A DNA stretch of 64,000 nucleotides from Symbiodinium natans. Lineage: Eukaryota > Sar > Dinophyceae > Suessiales > Symbiodiniaceae. This document shows positions 1-12,359 of this stretch, in pieces. Numbering within the stretch: the stretch's first letter is position 1; every line of letters begins with the position of its first letter. Made by a program: the position numbers and the translations under genes. The DNA is taken from assembly GCA_905221605.1 (NCBI GenBank), contig CAJNDS010002400.1:381473-445472 (forward strand), given 5' to 3'. The notes beneath the pieces were generated by a model. It was not told where the DNA came from and did not search any database. It saw nothing but the letters and a program-made list of their open reading frames with translations.

Positions 1-541
1 TGAGAGTGCGATACACTGCGGGAAGTGTAAGTATAGGGCGTTGGGTTCAGGAGCAAACCCCAGCCTTCCAGGGATTGATTTCTGGGGTCCTTCATGGGCT
101 CCTAGCAACCTCATTATTCGATTCGAAGTATAGGGTAAGTTGAGATTGTTGTGCGTGGATGTGCCGCAACTGCCCTTTGCAAGCCTTTGCTGCCACGGGG
201 GCCCTCCTGTTAGGGCTTAGGGTTTAGGGTTTAGGGTTTAGGGTTTAGGGTTTAGGGTTTAGGGTTTAGGGTTTAGGGTTTAGGGTTTAGGGAAAACCTA
301 CGGTCCTGTGTTCACTTCGCTTGTGCTCAGCAGTCACTGCGGAGAGCAGCTGTTGGTCGGCTCCTAGCTCATGCTGACTCGCACGGGTGTTAACGGCTCG
401 GCTTGGGTGGGGGGCGTTGAGGGGTTGGGGGGTTTAGGGTTTAGGGTTTGGATATAAGGGGGATCATCCGAATTTAGGGGTCTCTACATCCTGGGGCCCC
501 TCAGGGTTTCCGGGCCTTCGGTTTTGAGGGACTCTGGATTG
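1..541. other. Left edge: telomere-like tract and unassigned islands
   Basis: Holds the tract at 211-292. An island at 340-412 is open on the minus strand (ADQQLLSAVTAEHKRSE) and ends at a GT beside the tract. No recognised gene. Confidence 0.5.
211..292 (+). repeat. TTTAGGG array, about 11 units
   Basis: Near-perfect GGGTTTA units on the plus strand, beginning after one GGGCTTA variant. Confidence 0.95.
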
Positions 542-619
542 TCAAGCCGGCGCTGTTGCCGCGGCGTCCTGCTTCACCGCACCCTGCTTCGGGTATTGGC
601 TGACCCATTCGTCGGGAAC
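542..619 (-). CDS. Putative terminal exon, unassigned
   Basis: Minus strand, acceptor gactcgag|GTT, open for 25 residues (VPDEWVSQYPKQGAVKQ then DAAATAPA) and a TGA at 542-544. A longer form starting at 631 after cttagcag is in the same frame. The family is not recognised. It may be the end of the transporter gene represented at 3218-3299 (inference from strand and position only). Confidence 0.4.
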   Translation of the reverse strand, partial: VPDEWVSQYPKQGAVKQDAAATAPA

Positions 620-925
620 CTCGAGTCTTCGCTGCTAAGGGTCTCGGGGTTCAAGGTTTTAGGGCTTGAGGGTTCTTAGGAATTTAGGGTTTTAGTGTTT
701 TTTGTTTTTAGGGTTCAGAGTTTCAGGCTTTCAGGTTCAGGGTGTCGAAGTGCACGAAAAGGCACCCTCAACCTCGCACCAGCGGCGTGTGTGGCGCGTG
801 GCTCGTTTTTTACGAACCTTGTTGGGATGCACTCCCTCACATCAGTGGCGGATATACGATGGGCAGGGTTGAGTAGCGCGCCTTTCTTCAAAGATTTCAA
901 TGCGACAAGCTAGAGAGTCTATAAC

Positions 926-991
926 TTGGGATGTTCCCCCCTTATACTAACTGTCCTTTATCGGATTATATTTGGGGGTAACATCCCAATT
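926..991. mobile_element. Family H TIR element, 66 bp
   Basis: ttgggatgttccccccttat to tttgggggtaacatcccaa; relatives at 21298-21367 and 58597-58684. Confidence 0.6.
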
Positions 992-2890
992 TTAAGTTGC
1001 AAGAGCTCGGAACCCCAAAACCCAAGTGGCTCGGCCTGGGCCCAACTCCCGTATCCTCCCCCATCCATCTTCATGGTAGGAACTTTCGAACGCCACACTC
1101 CCCCCTCCTCCCCCCCCCCCCCCCCCAAGAACCCCCAAGAAAAAAACATGCAGAACTACCAAATAAACCTCAATTTGAACCCTGAGCTCTACCACAGCCC
1201 CTAAACCCTGAACCCCATAAGTGCCAAACCCTGAGCAACTTCGGCCAAGCAACAGCCACCTTGCTCTCTGCCTCCCTTTTCGAGCGGCATGGTGTTGGTG
1301 TGGGCAGCCTTTTCTAGAGTTCAGGGCTTGTCGGGCTTTTAGGGTTTAGGGTTTAGTGCTAGCATTTCTAGGAGTCCTAGGATTTTGAAATAGCATCGAG
1401 GACGAAGATGAAGGGTTAATTTGCCAAACAGCCCTGAAGTCCATGAACCTAAACCCTAAACCCTAAACCCTAAACCCTGTTACAGATATTCACAAGCATG
1501 ACAGCTCGGTACCTGGAGGTTGGGCACTTAGAGTAGGGTGATCAGTACAGTAGGCTAACAAAAGGGTGATGACCCTTTCTGAGGGTGCTTATAACCCTCT
1601 TGGATAATTACACATGATACACATGACGCAGGGCTCCCCCCCCCCCCCCCCGCCTTCCTGCAGATGTGCTCTCTGCAGCCTTTTCCATGGCATAGTCGAA
1701 AAGACTGCAACAGAACCTGCTCTCGCCGTGGTTCGCCAAACTGTGTTTTTTTCTCTTTTTTTTTGGGGGGGGGGATGGGGGGGGGGGGGGGGGGGAGGGG
1801 GGGGGGGGGGTGGTGGTGGAAGTAAAATGCCATTTGATTTCAAATGCCTGCTAGGTACCCCAGCAAGCAAGCTTCCCTAAACCCTAAACCCTGAATCCTA
1901 AACCCTAAATCCTAAACCCTAAACCCGAAACGAGCGCGTGCGTGTCAGCAGGGGCAAATGTCTGGCTGCCGGGCTGCGATGCAGCTGACCAAGGCCTGCC
2001 AAGAGGCTTGAAGGTTCTTGGGGACCTTCTAATAAGATATAATATTTGCCCGGGCCATTCGTATTATTATGAAGGGGTTTATAAGGGGCCAATAAGAATA
2101 CTATAATTCTAAGGGAAAACAAGTCTTTAATTTAGTATTTTACTTCGTTCAGTAGCGAAACGATGGTTCTAACCTTATCTCGGGGCACGCATTGCCCTAC
2201 GACCTCGTGGGATGATCGCGGTGACAGTGACGTGGCGGTGATGGTGATCGTCAGGATGAGGGCGACGACGACCGCGATGGTGGGGAGTGATAGAACGACC
2301 ACAGCTTCCGAAGCATCATGCCAAAACAAAGGCACGACGATGTACAAAGGCAAGGGACACGAAATGCAGCCGAAAAAAAAAAACACGCCATCACCCTGTA
2401 AGCCTGAAAACCATTCATAAACAGACCATCAATCCGAACAAGAGCGTATCTAGGGTTGGGTCTCTAACCCCCACACCCCCCCCACCCCCCCTAAACCCTA
2501 AACCCTAAACCCTAAACCCTAAACCCTGCAAACCCAATGCGTATGGCAGGGGATGGCCTGGGTCACTGTGCAGCTGCTCAGCTGACAGAGCCAACAGGCC
2601 AAACAACCCACGCCGGAGCTGGCAAGGTTGCAGATGGCCTGCATTTAAGGCTGAGGCTTGAGCTTAATCCCTGTTCCCCTAAAGGAAGGAAAAAGGATCC
2701 TTTTTTTGTTTATATATAAGAAAGCCCATAACCCAAAAAGTAAAAAGGATCCCTAACACTGATCTAGTGAGGGTGTAGGGGTTGAGGATGCAGGGTCTTG
2801 GGGGGGTTGAAGGGTTCAAGCTACGCCTTGCAGGTGCTTGTAACGTTGGGCTCTCCCAGAACCCAAAGAGAGCAGAATGTAACTAAGGCC

Positions 2891-3010
2891 TACTTGGAGA
2901 TTCATGGGTACTTCTAAGTTATAAGTGGCTATAAGTTATAAGTGGCAGAAGTATGGTTATAACCTAATTTCGGGTACCCATAACCCTACTCATTGTATGT
3001 ACCCATGAGC
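2891..3010. mobile_element. Family A TIR element
   Basis: tacttggagattcatgggta to tacccatgag; contains an internal duplication of the ctataagttataagtggc arm. Confidence 0.75.
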
Positions 3011-3217
3011 GGTTGGGGGGGAGAAAGCGGCCCTGGGGCAGCAGTGAGCTGTGTTCATATAGGGCTTACGGATTACGGAGCTTTCGGGGCCTGTGAGCCT
3101 TCTTACATGAGGTTTAGGGTTTAGGGTTTAGGGTTTAGGGTTTAGGGTTTAAGGTTTAGGGTTTAAGGGGCTTGTGGGGTTTATGGGGTCGGTGTCTCTC
3201 CCCCCTCTACGACTCAC

Positions 3218-3299
3218 CTTGCAGACAGCGGAAAGGTGCTTGAGGAAGAACCCGGTCGCGTAGCCGTTCAGCACGATGGCCGCCACAGCCAGCCAGGTC
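3218..3299 (-). CDS. Internal exon, probable nucleotide-sugar transporter
   Basis: A minus-strand exon with acceptor gcgcag|G and a strong donor AAG|gtgagt. It reads TWLAVAAIVLNGYATGF then FLKHLSAVCK. This resembles the late transmembrane helix of Golgi nucleotide-sugar transporters (UAA / UDP-galactose type), where a hydrophobic helix is followed by an FLKHLSAVCKEF-like end. Such proteins exchange nucleotide sugars across Golgi or ER membranes. Flanking exons were not securely found; 542-619 on the same strand could be the gene's end. A slightly longer version starting at 3309 is also in frame. Confidence 0.5.
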
Positions 3300-4719
3300 C
3301 TGCGCTCGGCTAGGGTTTTATGGCTGCGGAGATCAGAGTTCTAGGGCTCTTCTTTCTAAGGGTAGTTGCATGGGCCCTTTTAAGGGGCCCCCCCTTCATA
3401 CGCCTTGTATACCCTCTACAAATTAAGGGGTGCATACCTCAGAACCCCTTTTTAAAGAGGTAAGGGACCATATCAAGGGCCCATATAGCCGTCCGGTGAG
3501 TGAAGCTACGGGGTGATCTGTTGAGGGCTTTAGGGTTTAGGTCAAGGCTTTCGGGTTGAGGCTTTGGGTTGTGGGGCTAAAGACAAGGAACGATAACAGG
3601 TTTCTCCGATTGTCTGACAAACGTTCTGCAAAGGTTTAGGCCACCCCCCCCCCCCCCCTTACTCATCTACGCCCATGGTTGCCCCCCCTTACCCCGAAGC
3701 TCTAAGCCCCAAAACAGCCCCCGAACCCTCAAGAAATACTCCCCCGAACCCTCAGCCTCCATACCCCAAACCCATGAATCTCAGAAATCCCAAACCCGAA
3801 GTCCGGACTCCCCCATTTTCAGGCTCCCTAACCCTAAACCCTGAACCCCGAACCCTAAACCCTAAACCCTATCCCTAAACAAACCCCAAACCCCAAACCC
3901 TAAACCCTACCTACCCTAAACCCTAAACCCTAAACCTAAATCCAAGCCAGTGCAAGCGGGCAGCCAGGCATCCCATCCTTCATGGGTGGCGCAAAGACCT
4001 TAGGAGTAAGGGATACCAGGGTTTAGGGTTTAGGGTTTATAGGGCTTAGGGCTTATATAGGGTTTAGGGAGAGTTTCCCCAGGTTTCCTTCCACAACAAG
4101 AAAACTCTTCCTGACAAGGGTAATGTAGGGATTGCTTTTTTTTTTTTTTGGGGGGGGGGGGGTTCTTCAGCAAATGGTAGCCAACTGAGTGCGAACTCTG
4201 GGGTTCGGGTGCACAGGGCTTGGGGTTCTCCAACAAGCCCTGGTCCAGAGTTTGAGTTAGCCATGAGTACCCATACCCAGGGTCTCGACCCAGATTTCTG
4301 GGAGGACAAAAAGTAGATCCCCTCAAGGGTTCTAGTAGCAAAAAGTAGATCCCCGTAAGGGTTCTAGGTAGCAAAGGGTACGTACTAATTTTTGGATCCT
4401 CCCAGGGGTCTGGAGAAGGCATGGAACGAGAAGCTGACAACTCCCTTTGGTTTGCAGCGTTAGGCGGCTAGACACTGCGAGTATTGGGGCCCAGTGCAAG
4501 AAAATCGAAACGGTTCCTCTGCACTTACCCACTTACCCCCGCACGCGAGTCGACTTCACCAGAACAGCTTCTACACTCTCGAGTGGTTGTGGTTGTATTT
4601 AGGAGTACTTGAAGGCTCATGGGCACTTATCGGTAGGGTGTTAAGTACCCTAATAAGGTTGTCACCATAGCTGCGCTGCTTCCCACCCTACCCAGAAGTA
4701 GGGGGAGTGCCCAATCGCC

Positions 4720-4848
4720 CCAAACCCTAAACCCTAAACCCTAAACCCTAAACCCTAAACCCTAAACCCTAAACCCTAAACCCTAAACCCTAAACCCTAA
4801 ACCCTAAACCCTAAACCCTAAACCCTAAACCCTAAACCCTAAGCCCTG
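4720..4848 (-). repeat. CCCTAAA array, about 18 units
   Basis: Near-perfect 7-bp units, G-rich strand on the minus side; the last unit is variant (CCCTAAG). Confidence 0.95.
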
Positions 4849-5695
4849 CCCCCTCCCAGGAGCCATGCCGAGACCCAGCCCATCTGTGAGTCAGGTAGCA
4901 GGTGCTCTCCCCAGGTGCTGGCTGGCAAGGACAGAGCCTGAATCTGCTGCAAGGGTTTTGGGTTAGGGGTTAGGGTTTAGGGTTTAGGGTTTAGGGTTAA
5001 GGCTTCAGGGTTTAGGGGTTAGGGCGACGCAAGTTTGGGATTTTGGGGTTTGGGGTGGAAGCTCATCCTGCCGGGGCTTGCAGAATTTGAGGCGCCCAAA
5101 GCAGCGGAAGCACGGACTCAAGATCTCAAAAGATCCTCAAAGCTCCCAACAGGCCCTCAACTGCAAGTTCCACTGGGTTTAGGGTTTAGGTTTAGGGCCC
5201 TTAACACCCGGGATTCGCGCTGTCTTGGAGGTGTTGGGGCTAAGCTGCCAAAACTTGTCAATTGCCATCTTTCGGAACGTTATTAAGTATGCTTAAAACC
5301 TTCTTTAGGGTACTTCTAACCCTACTTATGAACCTCCAAGTAGAGGATACGCTTCACGGCCTTTAGGGCTTTGGGGCTTTTTGTGCTCAGGCCTTAGGGT
5401 ACAAGGGTACAAGCTTCACATTGGAAGATTTTGGGAGAACCGCTGCTGCCTTGCCCTTGAGGATCCATGCGCCTATGATGTAGTATATACTTGAGCCCTA
5501 CAGCTACTATTATAACTGAACCCCCTTAAACCCTAAACCCTAAACCCTAAACCCTAAACCCTAAACCCCCTAAAAGGCCCAAGTGTATACTACACGGGCA
5601 CAGGCATCCTGAGCCAACCGGACACGGCAAGATCGCCGAGGCGCGGTTTAGGAGGCGGGCCATCGCGACCGAAGAAGAGGAGGATCAAACCTGGT

Positions 5696-5770
5696 GGGGT
5701 TTAGGGTTTAGGGTTTAGGGTTTAGGGTTTAGGGTTTAGGGTTTAGGGTTTAGGGTTTAGGGTTTAGGGA
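5696..5770 (+). repeat. TTTAGGG array, about 10 units
   Basis: Perfect 7-bp units, orientation opposite to the CCCTAAA tract 130 bp to the left (5526-5567). Confidence 0.95.
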
Positions 5771-5805
5771 TCATATACGGGCCTTGATAATGAGAGTAAG
5801 GTTGT

Positions 5806-5882
5806 GGGGGCCATGCTAGTATATTTCTATAGGGACCATAAGGGAGTACCAATACTAATTCTTCCGACCCCTATAGTAAGCC
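5806..5882. mobile_element. Family F element, no homopolymer block
   Basis: gctagtatatttctataggg to attcttccgacccctatagt; a copy at 6333-6415 has the G run before it. Confidence 0.55.
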
Positions 5883-6192
5883 TTTTAACTCCCTTGGAGT
5901 GCAGATTCACAACCCTACACCCTAAACCTGTCAACCCCCCCACAACTCCTACTACTCTAACCTGTCCCAACACCTCGCAACTCATCTCTCCCCGGACCCT
6001 AAATCCTGAACCCGAAATCTGAAACCCAACGCCCTAAACCCTAAACTTCCTAAAATTCCCGAAGGCCAGGGGATCAGAGCTTTCGATTTCGAGTGGGGCG
6101 TGGGAGTATTTGGGCGGTTTGATTCGGGGGCAGAGCTTCCCTGAGCACCCCGGGCGAAAAAAAGGGAAAGAAAGGCAAGCCCTAAGACTTAA

Positions 6193-6309
6193 GAGGGTCC
6201 ATGTGCCTCACTATGATGTACTTGGACCCAAGAGTCCTGATATGGGAGGACTTTAAGGCGCAAGTTCGCGGCGCAAGTACTCCCTATCTAGGTACATGGA
6301 CCCTTAGGG
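6193..6309. mobile_element. Family E TIR element
   Basis: gagggtccatgtgcctcact to taggtacatggacccttagg; 117 bp. Confidence 0.65.
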
Positions 6310-7219
6310 AAGTACCATCTGGGCTGAATGAATAATGGGGGGGGGTATTGTAGTATATTTATAAAGGGACCGTAAGGGAATACTAGTAGTAATTATTCCG
6401 ACCCCTACAGTAGCCATGTTTCAGCCTATTGTCGCCCGTTTGAATCTGGGTTTAAACTGAGACGTTTCCCCGAGAGAGTCGGAGCTGGAACATGACACCA
6501 AAGTGACCCGAACTGCGAATGGACGGACTGGTAGGAGTACACAGAACACCAACCCTCTTCCACCAAAGAACGCTTATAAAGTGTTAAAGCCTGGAGCCTC
6601 CAACCCCCAGACGTTTCAGGTGCTTCGGCCAAGGGGCTGGTCAACAGCATCGCAGACTGCACGTGAAAAGAGACCTTTTAATCATCCGCGTTTGCAGATG
6701 TGCGTTTGCCGGGCGGCGGTACAGCAGCTTCTAGACGACGGGGGGTTATGTAATAGAACGGAAGACGAAGCCAAACTCTTAGCCATTGGTGCCTGTTTAG
6801 GTTCCCATACGAATGAAGGGTTGGAATGGGCTATAGGCTAAGGGGTTTAGGATTTGTGCAGCGAAAGACACGGTTTGGAGATTGGAGTTTCGAGTTCGGG
6901 GCTTGGGAGTGGATCTAACAGCTTTCATATGGCCAGGCCTTTGCATGACGATTCCTTTCGGGGAAGATACCGATTCTAAAGGGACCCAAAGTCAAAAAAC
7001 TCCACCTTAGACCCCTCAGGTTGTACCCTTGGGTTTTGGGGACTCTGTTTAAAGGTCTTTTTCAAGGAATATAAGGGCCATATTGGGAGTACATTAAAGG
7101 AAACCTCCTAGGGGTACATCCTTAGAGGTCCGAGTATGACTCCCAACCAACCCGCCTCCTCCGGCCACCTCTGCCCACCCTTCCCCCCCTCCCCCCCCCC
7201 CCCCCCCCCCCCTGTCCGG

Positions 7220-7297
7220 TCAAGCTGCTACCCAGAAGTCTGCCGTGTAGTTCTTGTACACACGCTCCGACCAGATCGCTCCTAACAGATGGTAGTC
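7220..7297 (-). CDS. Putative terminal exon, unassigned
   Basis: Minus strand, acceptor tagaagag|GAC (AG|G), reading DYHLLGAIWSER then VYKNYTADFWVAA and a TGA at 7220-7222. Rich in aromatic residues and unlike random translation. An alternative acceptor lies at 7303. Family not recognised. Confidence 0.45.
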   Translation of the reverse strand, partial: DYHLLGAIWSERVYKNYTADFWVAA

Positions 7298-7864
7298 CTC
7301 TTCTACAGGCTTAGGTGTTTCGTGGTTCAGGATCTGTGAACTAAGCTTGAACAGTTTTTTCCTTCTTTGGAAGCCTCCAAGTATAAAGCAAGCCGTAACT
7401 AAATGAACAAAAATCGTGTTCAAGAACGGTGTGGCTTAAGGCTCAGACACGGTTTGTGTCAGCGGCCGCTAGCCCGGCCCCATGCGGGAGGGGGATTTAA
7501 GATCGGACGCCTTCGTGTCCATCGGTTGAAAGGGTCTTGTTTGCAGGCTTCATGCAGAGGACCTTGCACCATGGGACCCTAAACCCCTAAACCCTTCACC
7601 CTAAACCCTAACAACTCTAGCCTATGGCTTCAGGAGCCCTGAACCTCGGTTGCTCTGCAACCTCTCGGCACACAAAATTTCGCCTTTCCTTTATTCGTTC
7701 GGAAGGGATCCTGGCCTCAAGGTCCCTAAGGCAGAGGGGTACTACTGAGCATTCTGGTTTAGAGGGGCTTCGAAACATTTGTTAAAGGATCCGGAAGCCA
7801 TAAACAAAGGTGAAAAAGGGTACTGCTGGACATCGCGAAGACCCTAAAGGCCCTAAAGCCTAAA

Positions 7865-7943
7865 GTTCGAAGTATGGGCCCTTGTTTTGGGCCCCTTGCT
7901 CTACAACCCCTAACATACACCAAAGGGCCCGTACTTCGGATCG
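7865..7943. mobile_element. Family G palindromic element
   Basis: gttcgaagtatgggcccttg to agggcccgtacttcggatc; near-perfect inverted ends. Confidence 0.65.
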
Positions 7944-8024
7944 ATATCAACAAGGGCAAGGGACCATACTAAGGGCCCATGGTTCCAGCCTTAGATTGAG
8001 AGTTTAGGGGATTTAGGCTCTAAC

Positions 8025-8092
8025 CGCCGCGGAGCCTGATGCACTGAGCGCGGCTTTCACCAGGGCCAGCGCGGCGCCGCGGCAGGTGTCAC
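8025..8092 (-). CDS. Exon candidate, alanine-rich
   Basis: Minus strand, acceptor aacaag|G and donor GCG|gttag. Reads DTCRGAALALVKAALSAS. The plus strand is also open across the island, so strand is uncertain. No family assigned. Confidence 0.3.
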
Positions 8093-8713
8093 CTTGTTTT
8101 TTTCGGAGTGGGGGGTTTGGGGCTTAGGGCTTCGGGAGTTTTTTGGTTCGGGGTTGCGGGTTTAGGTTTTGGGGTCTCGGGGTCGCGTTTGGGCACCTGG
8201 ACATATGGTCTGGGGTCTGACCTTTAGTTTCACTTAGGGCTTAGGGTTTTAGGGTCTTGTTGCGCTTTTGGGGCTCAGGGTTCTTGGGGTTTGCTGCTTA
8301 TGGTAGAGGACTCCATAAACTCTGTAAAGGCCTAGAGCGATTTCGGGGGCAAAACATTCGCTAGGCATAGGCCCGCCGAAGGAAACAGGGTACGCTTCTT
8401 TTCGTGTGATAGGCACCCCTAGCATAAAGGGCATAGGGGTACCAGTGGTGGAGCGCAGTGTTCGAAGGTTGCTATGATGGGTTTAGGGCCTAGGGCTTAG
8501 GCTTTCGGGTGTTGTGATTCTAAGGGTCTGGCCCAAACCTGTACAAGCCACTCCGAAACAGTCTTGCGACCCGACCCTCCGCTGACATTCCTTGTGTTTT
8601 GTGCTTTACGGTTTAAGGTCTAGGGTCGCGGGTTGAAATCCCGAGAACCCCTCCCCCAGAACACCCAAGGACAACCCCAGCCCCACGAACATTGAATATA
8701 TGATACACTTGAA

Positions 8714-8956
8714 ATGGCCACCACCACCACCACCACCACCACCACCACCACCACCACCACCACGATTACCACCACCACCAGTACCACCACCACCACCACC
8801 ACCACCACCACCAGTACCACATCCACCACCACCACCACCACCACCACCAGTACCACATCCACCACCACCACCACCACCACCACCACCACCACCACCACCA
8901 CCACCACCACCACCACCACCACCACCACCACCACCACCACCACCACCACCACCACC
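8714..8956 (+). repeat. (CAC)n trinucleotide tract, about 240 bp
   Basis: Nearly pure CCA/CAC with a few GTA and TCC interruptions. The ORFs across it are repeat translation. Confidence 0.95.
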
Positions 8957-9026
8957 TGGGTGGGTAGGGGCTATGGGTTTGCGGTTTCAGGTGAGGAGGT
9001 GAGAGGCGGGTTAGGGTATGTTAGTA

Positions 9027-9087
<61 letters not shown>

Positions 9088-9256
9088 CGTCGTCGTCGTC
9101 GTCGTCGTCTTCTTCTTCTTCACCGCCGCCGCCGCGGTCGCAGTCGTAGTCGTACTCGTTCTCGTAGTCGTAGTCGTCGGTGGTGCTACTGGTGGTACTG
9201 GTGGTATTCGTGGTGGTGGTGGTGGTGGTGGTGGTGGTACTGGTGGTGGTGGTGGT
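9027..9256 (+). repeat. (AGT)n, (CGT)n, (CTT)n and (GGT)n block
   Basis: Consecutive trinucleotide blocks, each derived from the previous by one base change. Confidence 0.95.
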
Positions 9257-11550
9257 ACCCCCAACAAAACGGAAAACACTGAGGCCCACCCTGAACCCCA
9301 AACCATGCACCCTAAATCTCAAATCAAACCATAAACCCTAATCCGTAGACCGGAAACCCCAACCCCCGAAACCCTAACACGCCACGCGGCCGGTCTCCGC
9401 GACGGGGCCCACTGGAGAGTCGACGGCAGCCACGGCCGCCAAGGAGATGGTCAGGAGCCGGAGCCATCTGTGGAGGCCCCTGGCTGTGTTCTTAGGTTTG
9501 GGATTTTAGGGTGGAGGGTTCGGGGATTAGGGGTTTAGGGCTTGGGGTTTTAGGGTGTAGGGTTCGGGATTATGGTTAGGGGTTTCGGGCTTGGGGTTTG
9601 CCGCCCTGCTCTAGCCTAGGCCACGAGGCCCGCGCCCGTAAAATGGTGGAAACTGGAGTGCTGCAAACCAACGTTACCTGGTTTATAGGGTACCATGAGC
9701 GGCTTCTTGCATCACAGCACGTTGTAAGACCAATTATGTCTTAGGAAGCCTGCATTAAAAAAAAGCTAGGACGTGATCAGCTTCCCAGGCGCATGTGCGG
9801 AGTTTGCTCCAGGAAGAAACGCGACAAGAGCTTCGACAGCAGGGCTGTCAGGAAGAGTTTGCTCTGGCCAACGATCAGAACCACCTGGAGCAAGGAACTT
9901 GACCACAATGGGGTCTCACAAAAAGTGGGGATCCTTTTCTCTTAGGGGGATATACTTCTTGAGGGGCATAAAGGGCAGACCCCGGGTATGGCGGAACCGC
10001 CCCTCAAGCACCCGTCCCAAGCCTGAGCAAAGCCCTAAAACCCCTAAACTTCAACGAGATTACCCCCAGACCCTAAACCCTAAACCCTAAACCCGCTTGC
10101 CAACCAGGCAACCGGTGCGGAAGCCATGTTGCAGGCAATTGTCTGGAGCAAGTCGCCTAAGCCTTGGCGAGGTGCGGTTTCGAGTTCTTGGGCTTTTGGG
10201 CCTTGTAGGCTGTTAGGGCTTTTATGGCTTTTAGGGCTTTAGGATTTTAGGGCTCAGGTTAGGTCTTCAGTTTTTTTTCTTTTTTTTTTTTTTTTTTTTG
10301 GGGGGGGGGGGGGGGGGGGAGGGGGGTAGAGAAAAAAATGAAATCATACGCCTCAGCCTTGCGTACAGGGCATCCAAAACGAATCAAGCCTCAAATGCAA
10401 ACCTGCAACAAACCTGTGCCAAAATCGCCAACCTGTCCTCAAATTGTCCCGAAACCAAATTGTCCCGAAACCCTGAACCCTAAACCTGCCATCCCCCTCC
10501 CCACCATGTGTTTGTGTGCCGACGGACTGGCAGAACACGTTTTCGGTGGATGTTCAAACAGTTATGTTTTGTGATGTTTTGTCCCAAGTTATGTTAGGTT
10601 GAACGTTGTCTTCGGGATGTAACTGCTTCAACAGTTTCTAGGCCCCCAGAGTTTTGAGATTATGAATGCAGTTTACATAGAAGCGGAGGGGTTTGAGGTT
10701 TAGGGCTTCAGGAGTGTGTAGTAATGATTGAAGGAAAACGCCTTCAAATCGCTGCAGATCAAGGCAAGGACGTGCATGATACGCGCAGCTAAGCAGATGT
10801 GACTATCTCAGGCACCCCAATCCCTTACCAGACAAATGCCATCTTCGCTTTAGATCCGAGCAGCCGTAGAGGATACCGATCGGCATCACTTTCACAAAGT
10901 ACCTCCAGGGACCCACCAGAGCTTCTCCACACAAGTTTGGGCATCAGCCTTCCGGGACCGGAAACCCGGGTCCCGGATACTAGTCCTTATCTCTCTGCTT
11001 CTTGTTTTGTTGGATTGTTTCTCTCTTGTTTTCCCCAAAACATAAAACCTACAGGCTAGACTGACGTCACTCTCCTCCATCGCCTTCTCACCAAAAAACC
11101 ACGAGCTTTACATGTTGCCTCGCGGCCTTATCTTACGACAGGCGCCTGGTATCCAACAGCTCTCGGAGCGCCACCTGAGCGCGGTTCTGGTGGGGGGGCC
11201 GCGGTGGGGCCTGAGGCGACTTTGGTGGGTTTTGGGGGTTCGGGCTTTTGAGGTCGCTTGTTTGTTTGTTTGTTTGGAGGGGCGGGGGGAGGGGGGGGGG
11301 AGGGCAGAGTGCCCTAGCAGGGCTGACGCGGGGGCCTGGAAAGCGTTCATACGCGCCCAAAATGGAAACCCGGCATGAGAGGGATCACCCTAAACCCTAA
11401 ACCCTAAAACCCTAAACCCTCAACCCTCAACCCTAAACCCAAACCCACCTGTGTTCAGCTCGCGAGCCCCAGCGTCCCGACAAAATCACCCTCGGGGCCC
11501 AAGTCCGAAGTTCGGGGGTTTGGGGGACTCGGTAGGGTTCAAGGCTTGGG
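9257..11550. other. Stretch with ambiguous short ORFs
   Basis: A T/G homopolymer block at 10271-10320. Islands at 9380-9490, 9786-9900, 10100-10170 and 11130-11195 are open on both strands (9786-9900 plus: SLLQEETRQELRQQG; minus: VVLIVGQSKLFLTALLSK). None could be assigned to a strand or family. Confidence 0.4.
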
Positions 11551-11552
11551 AA

Positions 11553-11760
11553 GGGTTTGGGGTTTGGGGTTTGGGGTTTGGGGTTTGGGGTTTGGGGTTT
11601 GGGGTTTGGGGTTTGGGGTTTGGGGTTTGGGGTTTGGGGTTTGGGGTTGGGGTTTGGGGTTTGGGGTTTGGGGTTTGGGGTTTAGGGTTTAGGGTTTAGG
11701 ATTCAGGGTTTCGGGTTTCGGGTTTCGGGTTTAGGGGACTCCAAGGGAGGGGACCCTCAT
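11553..11760 (+). repeat. TTTGGGG array passing into TTTAGGG and TTTCGGG
   Basis: About 18 units of the GGGGTTT variant (11553-11683), then three TTTAGGG-like and four TTTCGGG units. Each variant occurs as its own block. Confidence 0.95.
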
Positions 11761-12269
11761 TCCTAAACCCTCTGGAACCTGAGCTACCCCCAAATCCCTC
11801 AGAGCCTCGTAAAGTCGGGTTGCGCTATGGCTTGGCGTTGGAGCTTCTCCAGGGCTGAGGGTTCAGGGTTGTTTAGGGTTTAGGGTTATTTGGGGTTTAG
11901 TGTTTGGGGCTATTTAGGGCTTAGGGATATTCAGGGTTTAGGGTTATGTAGGATTATTTAGGGTTTGGGTTTAGCCCTGTAGCTAAGACTTGCAACTTCT
12001 CACCACCCGAACCTGCCTCCCCGAACTCTCAAACCTTGCCAAAGCTGACTGATGCGGCCTCGACTTTTGATATTCCTCTCCTCGTACGAGTAGTTCAGGG
12101 TTTAGGGTACAGGCAAAACCTCAAACTCTAAACCCTATCCGAGGGTTGAGCGGGCCTAGAGAATCCTTTCAACCAGCCCGAAACCCTAAAAGCCCCGAAC
12201 CCTTAACCCTCAAAGCCCCAAACCCTAAACCCTCCAAACCCTAAACCCTCAAAGCCCTAAAGCCTAAAC

Positions 12270-12359
12270 TCATGGCGCCTTGATGGATCCCCGCATGCGC
12301 ACGACCGTCAGCGCCGCTAAGACCACCGCCACGATTTGCGAAGTCAGGGTGAGGGTGAT
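12270..12359 (-). CDS. Putative terminal exon with a membrane helix
   Basis: Minus strand, acceptor gttgcccag|ATC, reading ITLTLTSQIVAVVLAALTVV then RMRGSIKAP and TGA at 12270-12272. One predicted transmembrane helix with a basic tail. The plus strand also has a short open frame with a stop, so the call is tentative. Confidence 0.35.
   Translation of the reverse strand: MTLTLTSQIVAVVLAALTVVRMRGSIKAP

Larger units (their letters stand above)
640..3217. other. Repeat-rich stretch without recognised gene
   Basis: Contains C/G homopolymers (about 1105-1125, 1631-1650, 1765-1811), telomere-like tracts near 1440-1480, 1880-1930, 2494-2527 and 3110-3170, a family-H element (926-991) and a family-A element (2891-3010). 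A minus-strand frame at 715-900 vaguely recalls a retroelement polyprotein fragment (ECIPTRFVKNEP), too short to call. Confidence 0.5.
3310..7219. other. Repeat-rich stretch with weak exon-like islands
   Basis: Telomere-like arrays at 4720-4848 and 5696-5770, inverted-repeat elements at 3361-3490, 5806-5882, 6193-6309 and 6333-6415. Open islands: minus 4855-4930 (ALSLPASTWGEHLLPDSQ, after cttgcag) and plus 5605-5690 (GHGKIAEARFRRRAIATEEE). Neither could be assigned. Confidence 0.45.

Noticed and set aside
211-292. Chromosome end (true telomere)
   Set aside because: Arrays occur dozens of times in both orientations, each under 260 bp and embedded in genic sequence.
715-900. Retrotransposon polyprotein remnant (ECIPTRFVKN)
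   Set aside because: Only about ten residues look similar; no catalytic motif or terminal repeats nearby.
6503-6841. 112-codon plus ORF
   Set aside because: Crosses unrelated segments; a minus frame of similar quality overlaps; no splice or domain support.
8620-9334. ORFs of 100-206 codons (poly-T, poly-P, poly-V)
   Set aside because: Pure (CAC)n/(AGT)n/(GGT)n repeat translation.
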